NCBI RefSeq assembly: GCF_032854445.1
Contig: NC_088296.1
Span: 16,607,485-16,671,484, forward strand
DNA: 64,000 nucleotides
Reading direction: 5' to 3'
Source: Liolophura sinensis
Taxonomy: Eukaryota > Mollusca > Polyplacophora > Chitonida > Chitonidae
In this document: positions 36,410-49,286 of the stretch, one piece after another
How the letters are laid out: every line of letters starts with the position of its first letter
Position numbering within the stretch: the stretch's first letter is position 1
Program-made: the position numbers and the translations under genes
The notes under the pieces: model-generated
Seen by the model: only the letters and a program-made list of their open reading frames with translations
What the model was told of the DNA's origin: nothing
The model's database searches: none

Positions 36410-36680
36410 TTAAATTTATTTATTTATTTGATTGGTGTTTTACGCGGTACTCAAGAATATTTCACTTATACAACAGCGGCCAGCATTATGGTGGGAGGAA
36501 AGAGGACAGAGCCCGGGGGAAACCCACGACCATCCGCAGGATGCTGGCAGACCTTCTCGTGTACGGTCGGAGAGGAAGCCAGCATGAGCTGGACTTGAAC
36601 TCACAGCGACCGTATTGGTGAGAGACTCCTGGATCATTGCGCTGCGCTAGTGCGCTAACTAACTGAGCCTTAAATTTATT
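36410..36680 (-). mobile_element. SINE, full length, with target-site duplication
   Basis: The reverse-oriented body at 36421-36669 is flanked by TTAAATTTATT at 36410-36420 and 36670-36680. It contains the tail, the core (CCCGGGGGAAACCCACGACC), the B-box region (GACTTGAACTCACAGCGACC) and the A-box end (GCGCTAACTAACTGAG), so the tRNA-derived promoter is present. Confidence 0.93.
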
Positions 36681-37579
36681 GTAATTAACATCTCTGCTCC
36701 TTTATATCATATTTTGTTAATGCTGTGCTGCTTGGCTTGTCAGTGGCTATTATTTAAGCAATCACATGCGCTTTTAGAATAAAACCTTAAGATAAAAAGA
36801 CTGAAAGGATACCGGATTTCACTTCACGTTTTCCATGTTGCTGGGAGCTAAGGTAAACCGCAGCCCTCAGCTCTATTCATGAAGGTTACAGATGATCGTC
36901 ACGAAGTGGCGCGTGAACTGACATCAGTAGAACACTTCACCTCTGATAAATGACATTTAGCTATATTACACTATGTAAACCTTATAAGTACAAACAAAAA
37001 CGCTGTCACTCACACGCCCTGTCAACAGTGTCTGCCACAATATACAGCATGCGAATACACTAGTCTTGTGTTAACTATGTAGTACACATGCGCACTGAAG
37101 ATATGACAGTTGGGACCGCCATAACCAAAATGCCACGAAAGATCACACAGCATTCTTATTTAGTGAAAGCTAATATTGGTAATAATTTACCATACACATT
37201 TCTCTTACCTGCCCCACCAAAAACAGAAAATACTCTATGTGGCACGTTGGTTTATCATTTTCTACCCACCTGGTTCCAGTCATAAATGATCTAATAACGT
37301 GTAAATGACACAGCAATGCGGAGCTATGCTCGTAAATTATGGGTCAAACTGCAAACAAACGTGTTGAAAAGGCCAATCAGACACAGAGCACGCTAATGTG
37401 CACGGATACGCATATTCAGTACTTAGTATCATTTGATGAATTCATTGTGAATGGTTTTACATATGCTTTGGTCATTTTTGTAGACGAAAGAGTGACTCTT
37501 ATAGGGACGAGCCCTTAGTTCTGCATGATTTCTACCTTTATATACTCAGTTGATTCTTTGGTGGCATATGCGTTGAGGA
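36681..37579. other. Non-coding stretch, nothing recognised
   Basis: Only short frames without domain features. Confidence 0.45.
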
Positions 37580-37637
37580 CTACATTTGGAAATGGGTATC
37601 ACGATTATCTACATTTGGAAATGGGTATCACGATTAT
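37580..37637. repeat. 29-bp perfect tandem duplication
   Basis: CTACATTTGGAAATGGGTAT followed by CACGATTAT occurs twice in direct succession with no differences, so the duplication is recent. Confidence 0.9.
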
Positions 37638-40228
37638 TCACAATGGACATCCAATTTAGTGGACCACTGGGATACGAATAAACGCTGTGACGTTCAGTGC
37701 AGATTCCTAGCCCCAAGTAGACTTTATCTGATCATATATCTTACTTGTAAATATTTATGGTCACAGAGCCAATACTGTTAAAGACAAAAAAACTCTAATA
37801 TGAAGTATATGTCAAATATAAGCCCATTCAATACTGTCCAGGAAAAAAGTTTGATAGACATTTTTAAGACTATTTTTAGACAAAGTAAAACGCATTTGAA
37901 ACTTTGAAATCTACTGTCGTCTTTCATCATTCAACAATTGGGCCACCAGATGAACTATTTCAAGCCACAAATATGGCTTTGAAGTCATTCCTTATAAATG
38001 CATTTTACTCGATTCGGAAAATTCTAAAAGAAAAAAAAAATAAATCATACTATTTCCATAGACAGTGTTTAATGGTCTTTAAAAACATTGTCTCTTTAAA
38101 TATATCCCAAATACATAAGTTATCCGAACACAACACCCTTGGGGAGATGGAAATTTGAAACTTAAAACTCGAAGCGGTGCGATTAGTTTGGCCTGCGTTT
38201 CGGCATGTATGTATGTGTGTATGTATATAATAAAACTTGATCAGAATTTTGATACGGCTTCCTCTCAAGGTGACATGGCAAGCAAACAAAGCTGAGACGA
38301 CCGTGTCGTTATACGGTGGTATACATATGTGCGCCGTCACCTCTTAGACAGCCTAAGTGTCAATATGATTTGACGCGAATCGTGCCAAGCTTCGTGTCTC
38401 GCCTGGAGAACGCGGACAACATCCCTGCCAATAAGGTCGGGATATTTTTCACAAGGGACTCGGGAATGTGGGCATATTTTATAGTGTTACACTGGGGCCG
38501 GTTTTTTGCCGAAGGGCGAGCGTTCAGGGGCTGGCCCAACATTCCCATCATCTCAATCCCAGACAGTCGCACATACACACTCGCCCTCAGAAATTATGCT
38601 TTCAAGGTCAAGGGCTTTGCTGGGAATAAGGAAAAAAGGAAAAAAAAGGGTGAATAATATGAATTCCTCATTGTTGTGATGTCTCTTGAGGTCGTCATCG
38701 TTTTCCAAATACAAAGACAAACATCGAAACTGGGATATGAGCAGGGTTATACGGCATGTATATTGTACGTGTATACTGTGTTAACACATTTCAGACATGC
38801 ATGGCAAACTGCAAAGGCGATTTCCTACTGTCTATATAAGAAGAAGCGTTACATTTTTGTGAGACTTAATAAAGACGTATTAAATCCGGAAAATATGCCT
38901 CTTACACCTGGTTTAAGTCCATCGTAAAAATCCGAGGTCCTTGAAGTTTATTGGAAAGATATTCGACGGATGAAAGCTTTGGCGAAATATATTCCCCAAC
39001 ACCGAGGCCAAACTGTACTTTTTTGGCAACTAACAGCACAACACCTGCATATGTGAGAAATATTACTGTCTTTTTATGGCAGGTTTGCCTGACTTATTCA
39101 GGATTATGTGACGTCGCAGGCGTTTGTATTATTTCAAATTTCTGTATCTATGTACGGACAGATATAACACTAATAGAAGGTCACAAGAATATAATCCAAT
39201 AGTAACGGAAAGAATGTATAAACATCAATGGTGACCAGACAAGCGCCAGATCAAAGTGACGTTAGTAGAAATTGATACTATTTAGCGCTATAGAAGTTGC
39301 TATACAACGAATTCTTGACGTAACACTGGCACAAGAACGTGCGGACGGACAGGCCCCGGGATCACGAAGCGATCTTAGGCTTAAGTCAAATTTTCAGACC
39401 ATCAACAAGGTCAAAATATTGCTTGACCATGTTAATTCGGAGAAAATTACTGCAAAACAAATTTCAGCTAAAACAATGGAAAAGAACATACCAAGTTGAA
39501 TGACTGAAATTTTGACCTAATTCTAAGATCCCAGGGCAAGGTTCTCAAGGTCATTGCTTAACTCCCACCTCCTTTGCGGATGGGGGAGAACTAGAGTAAA
39601 TGTAAAAGCACTTGTAATGAAAGAGGTATGAATTGCCACTATACAACTGTTTTTTGTTATATCTACACATTGCTCCGTCGTCCGCGACTCACTGCCTTAT
39701 GTCAGCCGTGTGCAGTAAGCAAAGTGGTAGCGCGACAAAACATCTCACTTCAGACACGTGACACAATTCTCTAAATGGCGTTTGTGTTTTTTTTTTGTAA
39801 GCTATAAAGTGGCACGGAGAAGGGGTTGCTTGGACGAACAAATTACGATGAAAGAGGCCTTTCATGTCTCAGCCCCGGAATGCTGTATACACTGTCAACT
39901 CTCACACTCTTATATCCACTTACGAGCACCTATTAAACGAGCTGGATGTCACGTGTGTGGTAGTGGCCCGATACATTATATATACACCAATATGATCAAA
40001 CTCTATACTAAGGCAGGGGCCGGTCAACTGCGATTAACGCGGTGATCTTGATCAAGCTCACACTAACTTCGACTGCGCCTTTAAGTCAAACGTTTTGCCA
40101 TGTACCCGGCCAAATGCATTGGTTTCTTTCAATAAATAAACATGACCACTGTCGACCGTAAATCTAAAATTCAGTATATGTTGAGAACGCCTTTAAAATA
40201 AAAAAAACAGACTTCTTTTTATTTTCCA
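37638..40228. other. Non-coding stretch; one GC-richer patch
   Basis: Around 38340-38640 the sequence is richer in GC and open in two opposite frames (113 and 72 codons). Neither has a recognisable domain, so I do not call a gene. The rest shows nothing. Confidence 0.4.
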
Positions 40229-40325
40229 GGTTCTGTCCAGTTTCCTATCGTTGTAATGCTGGCCGCCGTGAAAATATTCTTGCGTCCGGGGTAAAGCACC
40301 AATCAAACAAATAGATAAATTAAAA
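40229..40325 (+). mobile_element. SINE, 3' fragment
   Basis: Forward copy with CAGTTTCCT, AATGCTGGCCGCCGTGAAAA, ATTCTTGCGT and AAAGCACCAATCAAACAAAT. It has an internal deletion of the TATAAGTG block. Confidence 0.8.
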
Positions 40326-42030
40326 ACCAGGCAAATAAACAAAGCCAGTATTGAGTCTACACTATATAACGATTAGACTGGTGAGGCTTTGGACAGCATC
40401 ACACGTTAATAAACGACTTTTGCATAGCCATCTGCCCGGGTATTCAAGTGCGATCATATTTTGCTAAATTTACCATAGTTTGGACTGGAAGTCGCCACAT
40501 ACAAAAATACCCCCAGAGTGCAAATGATCTAATTGAATAACCGAATACAAGCTCATGGTTTCTATTATAAATACAAGATTGACAGTCAAGACCGGGTGTC
40601 TTTTTACACCTTTATCGCGAGCCTCCATACATCCCACAGTACCAAAATGCGTCTGTACGTGCAGAGAGCATATCGCATAAAACTCGTCCAAGTGCCTTAC
40701 TCTATTTTATGAGTCTTATAATCGTGCAACAGGTGTGTTAAATCGTTAACTTCCTTACCTGTGTCCCCTGTTAAGTGTCGTGTAAGCAAGCCTTTCTTGC
40801 GGTCTACCTGTGATCAACTGAGCAGGTATGCAACTCCGCGGGACCTGCGCGAACCCCTTATTACGGTGTTAGACAGGTAAAAAGCACACTAAATCATTCC
40901 TGGTAAGATACTCTTTTTTCACTCTCTCCTTTCTTGTGTGTCAGGACATAAAAGCGAGGTGTTATTTGCCGACAAAGGCTGTGAAAAACGTATTAAGCCC
41001 TGGACAAGAGCTTAACAAATACCAAACAAAACAAGACCAATGGATTTCCAATATTCTCGATGAGAAGTGGATTCAAACTCTTATTTCGTTCGCATGTCGC
41101 ATAATAAGGTATTTTTGATCAGCCCACACATTGCACGGTTGCCAAATAACATTAGGTCATCGTGTTAACCTATGGATGAGGTTGGCATTTAAGTTGTTTA
41201 ACACAGGCCGATTACGCCAGTATGGTTGTATTTAGAGCCTATGTCAGGCGAGCCGTCTTAAGTGTCATATCCACATGCTATAACATGGGAGCTTTTGTTA
41301 ACAGGCTATCTCGTACAATAGGCCTCTTAATAAAGCTTGTCGCCGCTGACACGAGCATTGAATAGATATGCTGTAATCCCGTGCGGTTATGAAGTCTGTA
41401 TACCCCAGGGAGAAAATCCCAAGGTTAATGTTGTAGATTTACCCAGGTGGATTATGGGTATTATACACTTATATACATTGTGTACACTGCAAAAAACATT
41501 TTCCATGTATGTTTTTCACGTTCGTTAATGTATGTTACAAGCATATCGACATTTTATCGTCTCTCAACGACAACTGGGAGACTAAATGTATCTTCACAAA
41601 GAGCAAACAAGACAACTTCATCAGTGTTCCTTTTTCAGAAATGAATATAAGATTCTAACTATAGGTCGGTCAACATGATACATGCAAATGGCAGCCTAAG
41701 AATTCCAACACATGCCTTGAATTATTTCATTGATTTATTTTATTTAGTTTCTTTTTTGTTTGTTGCATTTAATTTCACCGGAAACAGTGTCATATATGAA
41801 TGGCGTGCGTACATTTACTACACAATAGCTAATGTGTTTAGTATCCAGTCCAAAAATCCTATATCTTATTATGAACTCAGATATGTTCATATCAAATATG
41901 TATAGTGCATATTGTTGAAATACTGTATCGCAATTTAATCCAGCTCATGCAATGATATATTTTTAGTTTCATTTAATTATTATCCTAAATTTTGTAATGG
42001 CTTGGATTTGTCTGGCAAAGCATTAATATT
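40326..42030. other. Non-coding stretch, nothing recognised
   Basis: No domain-bearing frame. A run of AGGT/ACCTG-containing short hairpins near 40745-40880 is noted but unexplained. Confidence 0.4.
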
Positions 42031-42118
42031 AATTTATTTATTTATTAAGTTGATTCGTGTTTTACGCCGGCCTCAAGAATATTTCATATATATGACGAGG
42101 CTGGTATTAAGGCAGGGT
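42031..42118 (-). mobile_element. SINE relic interrupted by G-rich expansion
   Basis: Reverse-oriented tail TTATTAAGTTGATTCGTGTT and TTACGCCGGCCTCAAGAATA. The copy then runs directly into a G-rich tract at the point where other copies have GGTGGGAGGAAACC. Confidence 0.75.
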
Positions 42119-42162
42119 GGGGGTGGGGGGGTGGGGTGGGGTGGGGGTGGGGGGGGGGGGGG
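42114..42162 (+). repeat. G-rich (GGGGT)n tract
   Basis: About 48 bases of G runs separated by single T, with enough G runs for a G-quadruplex. It probably expanded from the G-rich core of the SINE it interrupts. Confidence 0.85.
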
Positions 42163-43094
42163 ATTCACGAGCGAGTGGGTTGGGACATTACATTAAGACA
42201 CAGGCTTCAGCATGCAAACAGATACGTGTATATGAACAGTTGAGTCTATCTGGCAAAGTATGGAAGCAAACACGTTAGTATGCTAACACGTGTACGAAAT
42301 GCGCGCAAAAGGTTTAAATGAATTTGAAGATGACATTGTGCGTGAAAAGACTGTATTACTCGCATTTCACGGATTCATATTTTTTGGCACCGTCACGTGA
42401 TTTCCTCATACGTTCAATACGGAGAAGACAACAGTATATCCGGATCAACCAGTTCTCGTGTTAAAAAACGTGACAGGTCATAAATTACTGAAACGTATTT
42501 TCCCTTGAATATTACAAGTCTGACCAATCAAAACGCTGTGTTTACTTTGACTTACCAGGAAATAAATGTGAATTATAATATCACGAGCGTTTCTTTTTTT
42601 CCCATTGTGATTCATTTATAGTCTATTGAATTTAAAACGACATGGTTGTGAGATGTGCGCGCATGCGCTATGAAACTTTCAATATACAGGTACATATTAA
42701 GAGCTCTGTATATTGCTTGCACAAGTTTTAAATTGGATGTTGAATATATCTTATACTTTGGATGAGATATTTAATTTATTTAATTCAATGGGTTTAACGC
42801 CAATACCAAGTATTCGTCACTCGTGTGAAAATATTGCCTATATGAGTCAAAGTACACATAATGGCGCCCCCCCCTACAAGGTTGTCCGCTCTGACGCAGA
42901 ATAATATACTTGCACTTTCATTCACATGGTACGTGCATAGAGTAAACGTGCTTGTCAGCATTGCAGTGCGAGCCATAATGAAGAAATGTTATCTGGGGAA
43001 TTGCATATATTATAGCAGAGTTACCCCCAAAATGGCTGCCAAGCGTGGGCACAAACATATCTACATCACACATTAACACATTAGCATTGTCTTC
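42163..43094. other. Non-coding stretch, nothing recognised
   Basis: No recognised gene or repeat. Short frames overlap on both strands near 42713-43106. Confidence 0.45.
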
Positions 43095-44425
43095 CACATC
43101 ATGCACATGTAAATATGGGACACATCATACACATCAGAAATATCTTACACATTTACACATCAGATATATCAGGCATATCCTACACATTCACACATCAGAC
43201 ATATCAGATATATCCTACACATTCACACATCAGACATATCAGACACATCTAACACATTCACACATCAGACATATCAGACACATCTAACACATTCACACAT
43301 CAGACATATCAGACACATCTAACACATTCACACATCAGATATATCAGACACAGTCACAAATTAGACATATCAGACACATTCACACATTAGACATATCAGA
43401 CACATCAGACATATCAGACACATCAAACACATTCACACATCAGACATATCCTACACGTTCACACATCAGACATATCAGACACATCAAACACATTCACACA
43501 TCAGACATATCAGACATATCATACACATTCACACATCAGACATATCTTACATATTTACACATGAGACATATCCTACACATTCACACATCAGACATATCAG
43601 ACATATCCTACACATTCACACAACGGACACATTCACACATTAAACACATTCACACATGGGACACAGCAGACACATTTACATATTACACATATCCTACACA
43701 TTCACACATCAGGTATATCAGACATATCCCACGCATTCACACATTAGACACACCATGCACATTCACACATCCGACACACCATGCACATTCACAAGTCAGA
43801 CACATCATAAACATTCACACATCCGATACACCATGCACATTCACACAACAGACACATCATACACATTCACACATCCGACACACCATGCACATTCACACAA
43901 CAGACACATCATACACATTCACACATCCGACACACCATGCACATTCACACAACAGACACATCATACACATTCACACATCCGACACACCATGCACATTCAC
44001 ACAACAGACACATCATACACATTCACACATCCGACACACCATACACATTCACACATCCGACACACCATGCACATTCACACATCAGACACACCATGCACAT
44101 TCACACATCCGACACACCATGCACATTCACAAGTCAGACACATCATAAACATTCACACATCCGACACACCATGCACATTCACACAACAGACACATCATAC
44201 ACATTCACACATCCGACACACCATGCACATTCACACAACAGACACATCATACACATTCACACAACAGACACACCATACACATTCACACATCCGACACACC
44301 ATGCACATTCACACATCAGACACACCATGCACATTTACACAACAGACACATCATACACATTCACACATCAGACACACTAGACATATCCTACACATTCACT
44401 CATCAGACACATTATACGCATGTAG
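43095..44425. repeat. CACATTCACACATC satellite-like array, 26/52-bp period in its right half
   Basis: About 1.3 kb of related monomers. The left half (to about 43700) mixes lengths (about 18, 26 and 35 bp) with ATATCAGAC insertions. The right half (from about 43740) largely alternates a 26-bp unit containing ACATCCGACACACCATG with one containing ACAACAGACACATCATA, giving a 52-bp dimer. Long Thr/His-rich frames (up to 266 codons) arise from the repeat and are not genes. Confidence 0.95.
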
Positions 44426-45967
44426 GCATCATATACATTTATGTTACGCTTGTTAAATAGTCAGGCTCTGTACGATTTACATTATATATATATTTATCTT
44501 TCGTGAAAATTGGCTTGTGTACGCATGGAATAAGAGCTTGTCTATTTTCTATGCAATGCAGACATTAGATGGACGCTGATGAGGCCAGACGTTCAATCGC
44601 ACGGCACATAACCACTTTAGCGTGTTAATTAGCTTCTCCTAGTACAGTTCCGCATCATTAGGCTGTATAACGTGATATTGTCGCATGACTGGGCGGGCGT
44701 GGTCACGTGACGTCACGCAGGTGCACGGCTCTGGAGATAAGGCGCTAGGCATCGCAACCAGATATAAAGATACATGCAACCTACAAGATTAAAACACACA
44801 CATTCCACAGCAGAAAACGTGGTTATTACACGATAAAAAATAACACCCATTGTTACAGTATTGTATAGGTATTAAAGGAAGATCCTATATCACGCAGTTG
44901 ATTCAGGTTATTGGGTTTACCCAGCCATTATCTGTCATATGACAGCTTGTTTCACTCAGTTCAATGAACAGATGTGTTAATTACATGATTCACCACAAAG
45001 GCCCATGCGGAATGATGAAAGCTTAATATCGACGGAGCTCGTTTTTACTGGCTTATAATATGTAACATTGTTCAGCCACAGTACAGTGTGTAACTGTTTG
45101 AAGCTTGAATCTTACAAAGAAGAAAGGAATTAGACCGGAAAAAAAATAAAGAGGAAAAATATCCTCATCTCATTATTAAAAGAGTGTTTGCGTATATAGG
45201 AAAGTAGATATTGATATGTTACTTAAAATGAATGACGATTTTTAAAAACTTGCAAATTGTAGAAATATAATATATATATATATCAAATAAATCAAATAAA
45301 TAAATAAGTAACTACTTACAAATCCGATGAGCATGCCTGATATCGCAGAACAGGGGTAAAACATGCAGGGACTTTAATTGCAAAACAGTAGATGCCATAA
45401 AATATAGAGGCACATTATGTTTGAACGCTTAAATACATGGAAACATATATGAAAATCACGCGCCTTGTTCTTAAGTACAAAAGAAATAGTAATTCCAGTA
45501 AGTAATAGTAAAATCTGCTTAGCACTGATGTAAAATGATTTTACCACAGAGAACAAAGTAATAAACTCTTCCCACGCTGTCATTTTCATGGGCTTACGTA
45601 TATGGGGAAAATACATCATCTCCCTCATGCAGAGTTATCCACGTATAAAATAGGGATTTTTATTCCAAAATCGGACATCAATGATCCATTGTCAGGCGCC
45701 AATTAAAACCAAGGAATTCGCCTCTTTTTTTAACGGTGAGACAAGAGATTAACTGACACGACATAACAGCTTCTGTAAGAAACACATTTATGATCCATTC
45801 AAAGCGCCTCAAGCGAAAGTCCGAAACCGTTTTTTTTAGCTGGTCCTGCAAATATTTGCGTTGTTTTGTTAAAGGCTTAACAGCGATGGGAAATCATATA
45901 CGTTATGTTACACTGTCCCCAGATCCGATTAACGACGACTACTTAGACTTTATAACGTATCTTTAAT
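44426..45967. other. Non-coding stretch, nothing recognised
   Basis: AT-rich, with a short (TA)n at 45270-45283. No recognised gene or repeat family. Confidence 0.45.
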
Positions 45968-46072
45968 TCATTTATTTATCTATCTGATTGATGTTTTATG
46001 TCGTACTCAAAAACGTTTCACTTATATCACGACGACCAGCACTATGTGGAAGGAGGAAACCAGGCAGAGCCA
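45968..46072 (-). mobile_element. SINE, degenerate and head-truncated
   Basis: Reverse-oriented tail CTGATTGATGTTTTATGTCG, TACTCAAAAACGTTTCACTT and GGAGGAAACCAGGCAGAGCC. The copy ends there. Confidence 0.8.
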
Positions 46073-46835
46073 GCGTATAAGTATAAATATTGACGGATAC
46101 AAACAGACATCTACTAATACATTTTTACCAGCTGTTGTTATCAGTCAAATTTAAAAAAAAAATGAATGATTTAATTTTCAGTTAAAAACGTTAAAATACT
46201 CAATGTAAATGTATTTCCAGATACAGACACAGCCCTCAAGCTTATTCTTCGGATTTTTAAGAATTTTCTTCTTTTTTTTACGTTTAGGTAATGCAAACGA
46301 AGACCTCAGTAAAACGGATGCAGTATTTGTTTTGCGTTCACAAAGAATTCAACAATACTCAGTATTGTGAGCTTCTTTAAAATCTAAATAGCGCTGTAAG
46401 TGGGACATAATTAAAGTGGTAAAAACAGGTATGCCTTTAAGCAAAATTACACACGTTGTGGTGAATAATTTGTTTTAATGAAAACAAAATACGAGGTTAG
46501 GGAAATGACACATAATACACCTTTTAAAGACAAATACGCTTCAAAAGTTGACGTCTCCAAAATTTGTATGTGCTTTATACATGAAGGGACAGTTACGCGG
46601 GACGTCATTCATATTAACTTTACACAATCAGATCGGAATTCAAAGCAGTAACAACGATAGCAATCATTAAATTGCATAAGGGTGTTATGACTGAAATATA
46701 CTTTGATTGTATTAAGCTTTCCAGCCGTTTGGATAAACCAAAAATAATGCAAATTTCTTGTTTTTTTTTCGATTTTATAAAAAACTTGTGAATGTTTGAT
46801 AAAACATAACATTTTTGCAAATGAACAATTAAAGT
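46073..46835. other. Non-coding stretch, nothing recognised
   Basis: AT-rich with no domain-bearing frame. Confidence 0.45.
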
Positions 46836-46985
46836 CCTGGGCCCCGTTTCACAAAACGCACCTAGCGCTACGTTCACGTAACTACCATGGCGACGTAATA
46901 CCTATAGCACTGGTCGCTATGGAAGTTAAGTGCACGTAACGTAACGTATACTCCGCAATGGTTACATACACTTGAGCCCAATCGG
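46836..46985. repeat. Possible MITE fragment (GGGCCCCGTTTCACAAAACG end)
   Basis: TGGGCCCCGTTTCACAAAAC followed by CCTAGCGCTACG, TAACTACCATGGCGACG and GGTCGCTATGG resembles the ends of non-autonomous DNA elements common in marine invertebrates. I see only one end and no matching inverted repeat. Confidence 0.35.
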
Positions 46986-47865
46986 AATTGACCACTGTTT
47001 TTTTTAATTGCTAGTTTACTAGTTTGCAAATACACTTTATCTTGAGAAAAGACAGGAGTAAAACAGCAACTACAAAGCGTAGTTCCGATTTACGTCAGGT
47101 GTGGCATGTTTCCATTGCACTTTGTTTATACAATATTACATCTGGTATAAAAGATGTGAGATATTATACAAAATATACGCACTCAACCACGGATTTCGAT
47201 GCAGGTAAAACACGGGATACAAGAGACAAATCATTAAAGCCTGCCTTTAAACCATCTGCGAGACTAATCTGTCGATAAACGTTAATATTATATTATGCAT
47301 GCATCCTTACCGAGGAAAACTTATGTGGATATCAGTGAGATCTTGTCTATGAGCTGAAGAGGTACACGTTTCATGTGTTTTATAAACGCATCAGACCTTG
47401 AAACAGAAATGCACTGGATAAGAAAAGCTGTATACCCCAACAAATTATTTGCCTGTACGAAACCGTTCAAGCTGATGACCTCTTTTTGTACACAGGCAAC
47501 GACATAAGGTATGCTGGGATTTAAATACATTGCTAATTAGCTTTTGAACGCAAATCATCAGAAACAGCCCAATGAAACAAAACAAAATCATGCCAACCGT
47601 TACGACACGCCGCACGATAAGATGAAGATGTCTTTATGTAAATAAGTTAAAATGAGTACAGCTGGGGTTAGGGATAGCTCAATGGAGGGCATATATGCAA
47701 CATTTATCAATCGAGTGTACAGGCAATACCATGGCAATGAGCTAGAACAGACAGTTGGGAGCTTTCTCTTGCAATTCATTAACCGTCACTTTTAGCATGA
47801 ATATATTTCTTCACCGGAACAAAATTACTATCAGAATAATACATCGTTTCCCCTAGTTGATTATG
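46986..47865. other. Non-coding stretch, nothing recognised
   Basis: Short frames only. Confidence 0.45.
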
Positions 47866-48180
47866 TACTCAACAAAAACATAAACGCACGAAGCAAGTTT
47901 ATATTGTTTTCTCTTAGTATTTAAGAACCAGTTAACTCAACAATTAGGGTAAGTATTCATTATCAAATGTGGCTTCAGTTTGCAAAAGATTGTCACATTT
48001 TATGGCAATTTCCATGGTGCCATAGCTCATGGATTATTGCCCTAAAATGTGAAAAATCTGGTGGAAATTAAATCAACAATTGATAATGTATACTTTCCCA
48101 AATTGTTCAGTTAACTTGTTATTTAATACTGAGAGAAAACGATATAAAATCGCTTTCTGCGTTTGTATTTTTGCTGAGTA
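47866..48180. mobile_element. 315-bp foldback MITE with TA ends
   Basis: The left arm from TACTCAACAAAAACATAAAC and the reverse complement of the right arm from TACTCAGCAAAAATACAAAC align over at least 105 bases (shared: TTTTCTCTNAGTATT, AGTTAACTNAACAATT). Symmetry resumes towards the centre (CACATTTTANGGCAAT), so nearly the whole element is one long hairpin. TA at both extremes fits Tc1/mariner-type insertion. No coding capacity. Confidence 0.85.
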
Positions 48181-48257
48181 TACATTGATGAAAGATATTT
48201 GTATATATGATGGAATGTTTTTGGTTTAGGCACTTCAGATACACAAGCCAACATTAT

Positions 48258-48735
48258 TCAACAGTGACAAGTATCAAGCAGGTATAGAAATGACACATCT
48301 TTTCAGGTTGCGACACAAAGAGAAGCAACTCCTGTAACAGTTATATTTATTTATTTATTTGATTGGTGTTTTACGCGGTACTCAAGAATATTTCACTTAT
48401 ACGACGGCGGCCAGCATTATGGTGGGTGGAAACCGAGCAGAGCCCGGGGGAAACCCACGACCATCCGCAGGTTGCTGGCAGACCTTCCCACTTACGGCAA
48501 GAGAGGAAGTCAGCATGTGCTGGACTTGAACTCACAGCGACCGCATTGGTGAGAGACTCCTGGGTCATTACGCTGCGCTAGCGCGCTAACCAACTGAGGA
48601 AACAGTTATAGCAACACTGACAAGTATCAGGCAAGTATAGAACTGACACATCTCTTCAAGCTGCGAGACAAAGAGAAGCAACTCCTGTAACAGTTATAGC
48701 AACAGTGACAAGTATCAGGCAGGTATAGAGTCCAT
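48258..48735. repeat. 88-bp tandem repeat split by a SINE
   Basis: The unit has ACAAAGAGAAGCAACTCCTG, TAACAGTTATAGCAAC and GACAAGTATCAGGCA. One unit lies left of the SINE, one full and one partial unit to its right. After removing the SINE and one duplicated target copy, the period is 88 bp. Confidence 0.85.
48336..48610 (-). mobile_element. SINE, full length, with target-site duplication
   Basis: The 255-bp reverse-oriented body (48346-48600) is flanked by AACAGTTATA at 48336-48345 and 48601-48610. The A-box end (GCGCTAACCAACTGAG), B-box region (GACTTGAACTCACAGCGACC), core and (TTTA)n tail are all present, making it one of the best-preserved copies here. Confidence 0.96.
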
Positions 48736-49286
48736 GCAGTACATAAATCCAGTAGTTATGAAAGTAAACCTAAATAATCGAATCCTACTGAACGAATGAG
48801 GATGTTCTTCAAATAGCCAAGGTATCATTTGGCAAAGGGTTGGCGGTGGTGATCTGTGGATTGCAAGTCGTCGAATTATGAAATGAAAAATGGAAGGCTG
48901 AAGTGTGTATTTAAAGCTTCGAATTTTGTAGGCAATGTAACAAAACGTGTGACAAAATCACGTCATATCTTCATGTGACTGAAAAAATCTTTTAACACGA
49001 TCTTGGTGATTTAGCTATTGAATTCCCTTACCTCAGACAGCGACCTTTAACCTTTGGCCAGAGTAAAAATCCGAAGTTGATTTTACACAGTAGACTGGCG
49101 TCGAACTTGATCGCTTCTTTGTTTCGAATTTACTGATGCTAAACTTTGCTATTTTACACGCTAGACTTGTTATTCACGTAACGAAGGCCTTAAAATCGGT
49201 TTTGAGAAACTGGGGTCATCCTAGTGTACAAAACTTGATAAATATAGTGAGGTTTATTGGGCGAAATGTTAATTTTGGCAAACATC
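48736..49286. other. Non-coding stretch, nothing recognised
   Basis: Short frames only. Confidence 0.45.

Noticed and set aside
36110-36598. 162-codon frame
   Set aside because: Its second half is a SINE read in one frame; the first half has no domain.
43561-44456. Long Thr/His-rich open frames (up to 266 codons) in the 43-44 kb array
   Set aside because: They are read straight from a tandem satellite, are open in overlapping frames, and have no start context, signal or domain.
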